Shown here piece by piece: positions 62,401 through 64,000 of a stretch of DNA of 64,000 nucleotides (position 1 is its first letter; every line of letters begins with the position of its first letter). This DNA is from Marinobacter sp. S0848L (GTDB taxonomy: Bacteria > Pseudomonadota > Gammaproteobacteria > Pseudomonadales > Oleiphilaceae). The DNA lies in contig NZ_JALKAQ010000005.1 of NCBI RefSeq assembly GCF_023016065.1, positions 212,740-276,739 of the forward strand. Reading direction: 5' to 3'. The notes under the pieces were generated by a model. The model did not search any database. It was not told the origin of the DNA and worked only from the letters and a program-made list of their open reading frames with translations. The translations under genes were made by a program, and so were the position numbers.

Positions 62401-62930
62401 TAGACCGAATCAGTGGCATGCTGAACCACCCCGTGACGGTTCAGTCCATCCAGGGGAAAGGCAGCGTTTTCGGCATTACGGTACCGTTAACGGCACCAGA
62501 AGCCACAGCATCAGAGACAAACCAGACCCAAAACGTTTCAAGACGTGTTTCAAGCCTTGGCGGTCTGCACGTACTCTGCATTGATAATGATGCGGCCATC
62601 CTACAAGGCATGGTCGCCTTGCTCGGTAACTGGAAATGCGATGTAACAGCAGCCGAGAGTTTAGAAACAGCGCTCGGAAAGTTAGAAGGCCGCAAACCGG
62701 ATATCATCCTCGCCGACTACCAATTAGATGACAACCGCAACGGTCTTGACGCTATGGATAGTGTGCGGGCGGAGCTGGGTAACCGGATCCCGGGCATACT
62801 GATCACCGGGTATATGGCACCCGAGGTACGTGAAGACGCAATCAACCGAGGCTATCAGATCCTTTATAAACCCGTTAAGCCAGCCGCTTTAAGGGCACTG
62901 GTCAACAAGCTATTAAAACAGGCAAAGTAA
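59418..62930 (+). CDS. Symporter-fused hybrid sensor histidine kinase (CrbS/MxtR-like)
   Basis: An 1170-residue membrane sensor. Order: SSS symporter-like domain with about thirteen segments (1-510), a linker that may be the STAC domain (510-645), PAS (about 650-760), coiled coil, HisKA with phospho-acceptor His818 in AAASHDLLQPLNAA, HATPase (NFLSNAIRY, DTGPGMSEEQ, GLGLGLAIVDR) and a C-terminal receiver with Asp1100 (ILADYQL). This layout is that of CrbS of Vibrio and MxtR of Pseudomonas, which control acetate use. No cognate CrbR/ErdR-type LuxR regulator is adjacent. It may sense the solute moved by the neighbouring symporter. Confidence 0.9.
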   Translation: MISVWVLVLISITYISLLFLIAWAGDKHPGLYRHTFARTHIYSLSLAVYFTSWTFYGAVGRATQEGFGFASIYLGPLLVFLFFAPLLRRIIHISKRNNSTSIADFIASRYGKSQLLAAMVAAVALIGSVPYIALQLKAIALGFSVLSDNSHPLPGLGTIWNDSAWYITLTLAVFTVLFGTRHLESTEHHRGMIQAIAFESLIKLVAFIAVGLFVGYGLFNGFGDLFQKAADADFIGTLTTSSFDAPAFITQTLVAMLAIICLPRQFHVMVVENADHRDFNVARWAMPVYLIIATAFVIPIAAAGLLYADSLGSNPDIVILQLPIMAGEQWLSVLAFLGGGSAAAAMVIVCSVAISTMVSNEIIMPGLLKFFRPRMNRRADLSYLLLTIRRAAIFVVLLTAYGFYRMAGQDYSLTAFGLLSFAAAAQFGPALVGGILWRKGNATGAIWGLGLGFTVWCYTLLLPALVSTGWIDDGLINHGLFGWSWTRPTALFGSELDQMTHGILWSLGINTAAYLLLSVVTRQRIREKIQLAAFFQEFDPRHDSPTNQSWQGEVLVSDLQALTDRFMGEERSESVFHNYERRNAIRLYPHREASTHLRKYIERQLASVIGASTARVVLESTLTGRDMQIEDVVSIVDEASQAMTFSRELLQSAIENISLGVSVVNHQQQLVVWNQRYQELFSYPKGYVRVGRPVEDLMRYNLMNANLSARRIDEIIEGRCASMRAGEPMSYERQRPDGTVVRIDGSPIPGGGYVTTFQDITPMRRTEQALKETNIYLEQRVRERTQELQVINEQMLKAKSVAEQANQSKTRFLAAASHDLLQPLNAARLFTSALSGKSVDRETSELIQHIDSSLGAAEEIISTLLDISKLDAGALEPDITVFPVNDLLRHLATEFSAIAKDQGLELHVVPSSAWVRSDAKLLRRAVQNFLSNAIRYCDSGRILMGCRRLKGFLRIEIWDTGPGMSEEQLTHIFEEFRRFQHGQDKKGLGLGLAIVDRISGMLNHPVTVQSIQGKGSVFGITVPLTAPEATASETNQTQNVSRRVSSLGGLHVLCIDNDAAILQGMVALLGNWKCDVTAAESLETALGKLEGRKPDIILADYQLDDNRNGLDAMDSVRAELGNRIPGILITGYMAPEVREDAINRGYQILYKPVKPAALRALVNKLLKQAK

Positions 62931-63085
62931 CAGGGTATTGCCTACTCGATTACATAGAAAATTCTATACACGTCTCAATTTTGCAGGTTAGTCCCATCAA
63001 GACGTGCCTATTTTATGAGCGACGCTTATAGTTCTCCGACGAACATCGTACCGCTTTGAGATAAGCGCATAGGGAGAGAGTGAGC

Positions 63086-63838
63086 ATGGCGCGAGGGCAC
63101 GCACTGATTATAGAAGATTCGTCAACGGCACGAACCATTCTTGCACGCTTGCTTGATCGAGCTGATATCTCCAGCACAGGTGTTGTCTGCGCTGAAGAAG
63201 CCTTCCCTGCCCTGCAATCAGAGACGTTCGATCTGATATTCCTGGATCACATTTTACCGGGCATGAACGGTTTTCAGGCGTTAGAGAAACTTAAACAGCA
63301 GCCTGAAACACGAGATATTCCTGTGTTTATGTATACCTCCCAGAATGCCGGCAAATACATCCAGGAAGCACGAGAACTGGGTGCCGCCGGAGTCATACGC
63401 AAGCAGGTTGACCGGGAACAGCTGCTAAGAACCTTAGACATCATACTTTCAGATACGCCGGACCCGGACCAGAGCGAGGCCCTGCGCATCGCAATTGAAG
63501 AAGGCGGATATCCGACCGTTGAGTCACCCGAACAACAGACACGTAAGCTGACCGGAAGGTTATCAACGCTGGAAGTCGCTTATGAAGAGTTGGAGCAAGA
63601 ACTCAAAGAGCTGCGTTCAACGTTGATCGAGTCGGGATTGGAAGAGGCAGCGCAAAAAAAGAAAACACAGTCGCGAATGAAGCTTCTCGCCGCAGGTAAC
63701 CTAATTTTAGCGGTGGCTCTGATTTGGCTGGTCAGCTGGCAAGGCGGCTTGCTGGATCAACACATCGAACGAAGCAATGAGCAGTTTAACCTTATGCGAA
63801 ACATCGTTGGTGGCGTGATTGAACTGATCAGCAAATAG
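63086..63838 (+). CDS. Receiver-domain protein with C-terminal membrane anchor
   Basis: A 250-residue protein: CheY-like receiver (about 5-120; phospho-Asp54 in LIFLDHILPGMNGF, conserved Thr/Lys near the end), an acidic linker, a coiled coil (about 155-195, TLEVAYEELEQELKELR) and a single membrane segment (about 203-222), with a short outer tail. No DNA-binding or enzymatic output domain. A response regulator tethered to the membrane by its C-terminus is unusual. The ATG at 63086 fits GGAG 9 bases upstream better than the GTG two codons earlier. A 149-base gap separates it from the kinase gene, so partnership is possible but not shown. Confidence 0.85.
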   Translation: MARGHALIIEDSSTARTILARLLDRADISSTGVVCAEEAFPALQSETFDLIFLDHILPGMNGFQALEKLKQQPETRDIPVFMYTSQNAGKYIQEARELGAAGVIRKQVDREQLLRTLDIILSDTPDPDQSEALRIAIEEGGYPTVESPEQQTRKLTGRLSTLEVAYEELEQELKELRSTLIESGLEEAAQKKKTQSRMKLLAAGNLILAVALIWLVSWQGGLLDQHIERSNEQFNLMRNIVGGVIELISK

Positions 63839-63863
63839 CATTTTTCAGGGATTCAGAAATGAA

Positions 63864-63895
63864 AAAACCCCAGCCTCTTTCGAAGCTGGGGTTTT
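63864..63895. terminator. Bidirectional terminator between receiver gene and 5S rRNA
   Basis: An 11-bp perfect stem (AAAACCCCAGC at 63864-63874 with 63885-63895, 10-nt loop). Leftward it is followed by six T in all, closing the rRNA operon; rightward it has TTTT after the stem for the receiver gene. Confidence 0.9.
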
Positions 63896-63906
63896 GGTAT
63901 TAAGAG

Positions 63907-64000
63907 TCTGACGATGACCTACTCTCACATGGGCAAGTGCCACACTACCATCGGCGCAGGCTTGTTTCACTTCTGAGTTCGGGATGGGATCAGGTGGTTC
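63907..64000 (-). rRNA. rrf: 5S ribosomal RNA, 3' part
   Basis: The leftward strand reads CCACCTGATCCCATCCCGAA, CTCAGAAGTGAAAC, GCGCCGATGGTAGTGTGG and GAGAGTAGGTCATCGTCAGA, the conserved body and 3' end of bacterial 5S rRNA. About 20 to 25 bases of the 5' end lie beyond the window. It is the end of an rRNA operon entering from the right; 23S should follow outside. Confidence 0.97.

Overview
The window reads as a chromosomal segment of a marine gammaproteobacterium, most likely Marinobacter or a close relative. This is inferred from gene content and from gene order shared with Pseudomonas (chemotaxis transducer-ampE-ampD-DUF1631-nadC; hda/DUF2066/purM/purN; metG-rsxABCDGE-nth; surE-pcm-nlpD-rpoS; kdsA-pyrG-tilS-accA-dnaE; arsC-wrbA-DUF2069). 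Almost all of it is housekeeping DNA. I see no prophage, insertion sequence, CRISPR array, tRNA or clear pseudogene.

Layout. 1-6.2 kb: 5' part of a membrane chemotaxis receptor, ampDE, a DUF1631 gene and, divergently, nadC. 6.2-9.9 kb: a leftward operon DUF2066, CDP-alcohol phosphatidyltransferase, hda, an orphan ParA ATPase and a YqcC-like gene. 10.1-12.7 kb: purMN and a DUF3108 gene. 12.7-16.6 kb: leftward avtA, DUF416, dcd and apbC. 16.7-25 kb: metG, the whole Rsx/Rnf electron-transfer complex and nth, ended by a perfect bidirectional hairpin. 25-33 kb: leftward chalcone-isomerase-like gene, rpoS, nlpD, DUF368, pcm, surE, truD, ispF, ispD and ftsB. 33.3-43.8 kb: leftward eno, kdsA, pyrG, tilS, accA, dnaE and a TlpA-like lipoprotein. 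43.9-47.1 kb: rightward ArsC-like, WrbA, DUF2069 and an orphan GspE/PilB-type ATPase. 47.1-53.7 kb: leftward DUF3080 lipoprotein, mtnCDB (methionine salvage), a two-subunit molybdenum hydroxylase, a tiny lipoprotein and an Smr protein. 53.9-63.8 kb: rightward cluster with a CBS/DUF294 protein, a DEDDh exonuclease, a two-part Na+/solute symporter, an unknown membrane protein, a symporter-fused hybrid histidine kinase and a membrane-anchored receiver protein. The right edge holds the 3' part of a leftward 5S rRNA gene.

Most unusual signal. Three intergenic spacers (dcd/apbC, ispD/ftsB, eno/kdsA) each carry a 106-114 bp element with the same design: a 54-nt core about 90% identical between copies, holding two small hairpins, inside 27-30 bp arms that pair within each copy but are unrelated between copies. 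This is a dispersed structured repeat with copy-specific self-complementary arms. I know of no described family with exactly this design, though the core has REP-like GTAG-plus-hairpin signatures.

Genes working together. AmpD and AmpE belong to peptidoglycan recycling. Hda couples replication to DnaA inactivation. RsxA-E/G is a six-subunit membrane redox pump. MtnB, MtnD and MtnC are consecutive methionine-salvage steps. The symporter and the symporter-fused kinase resemble the acetate-type uptake and sensing modules of Pseudomonas and Vibrio.
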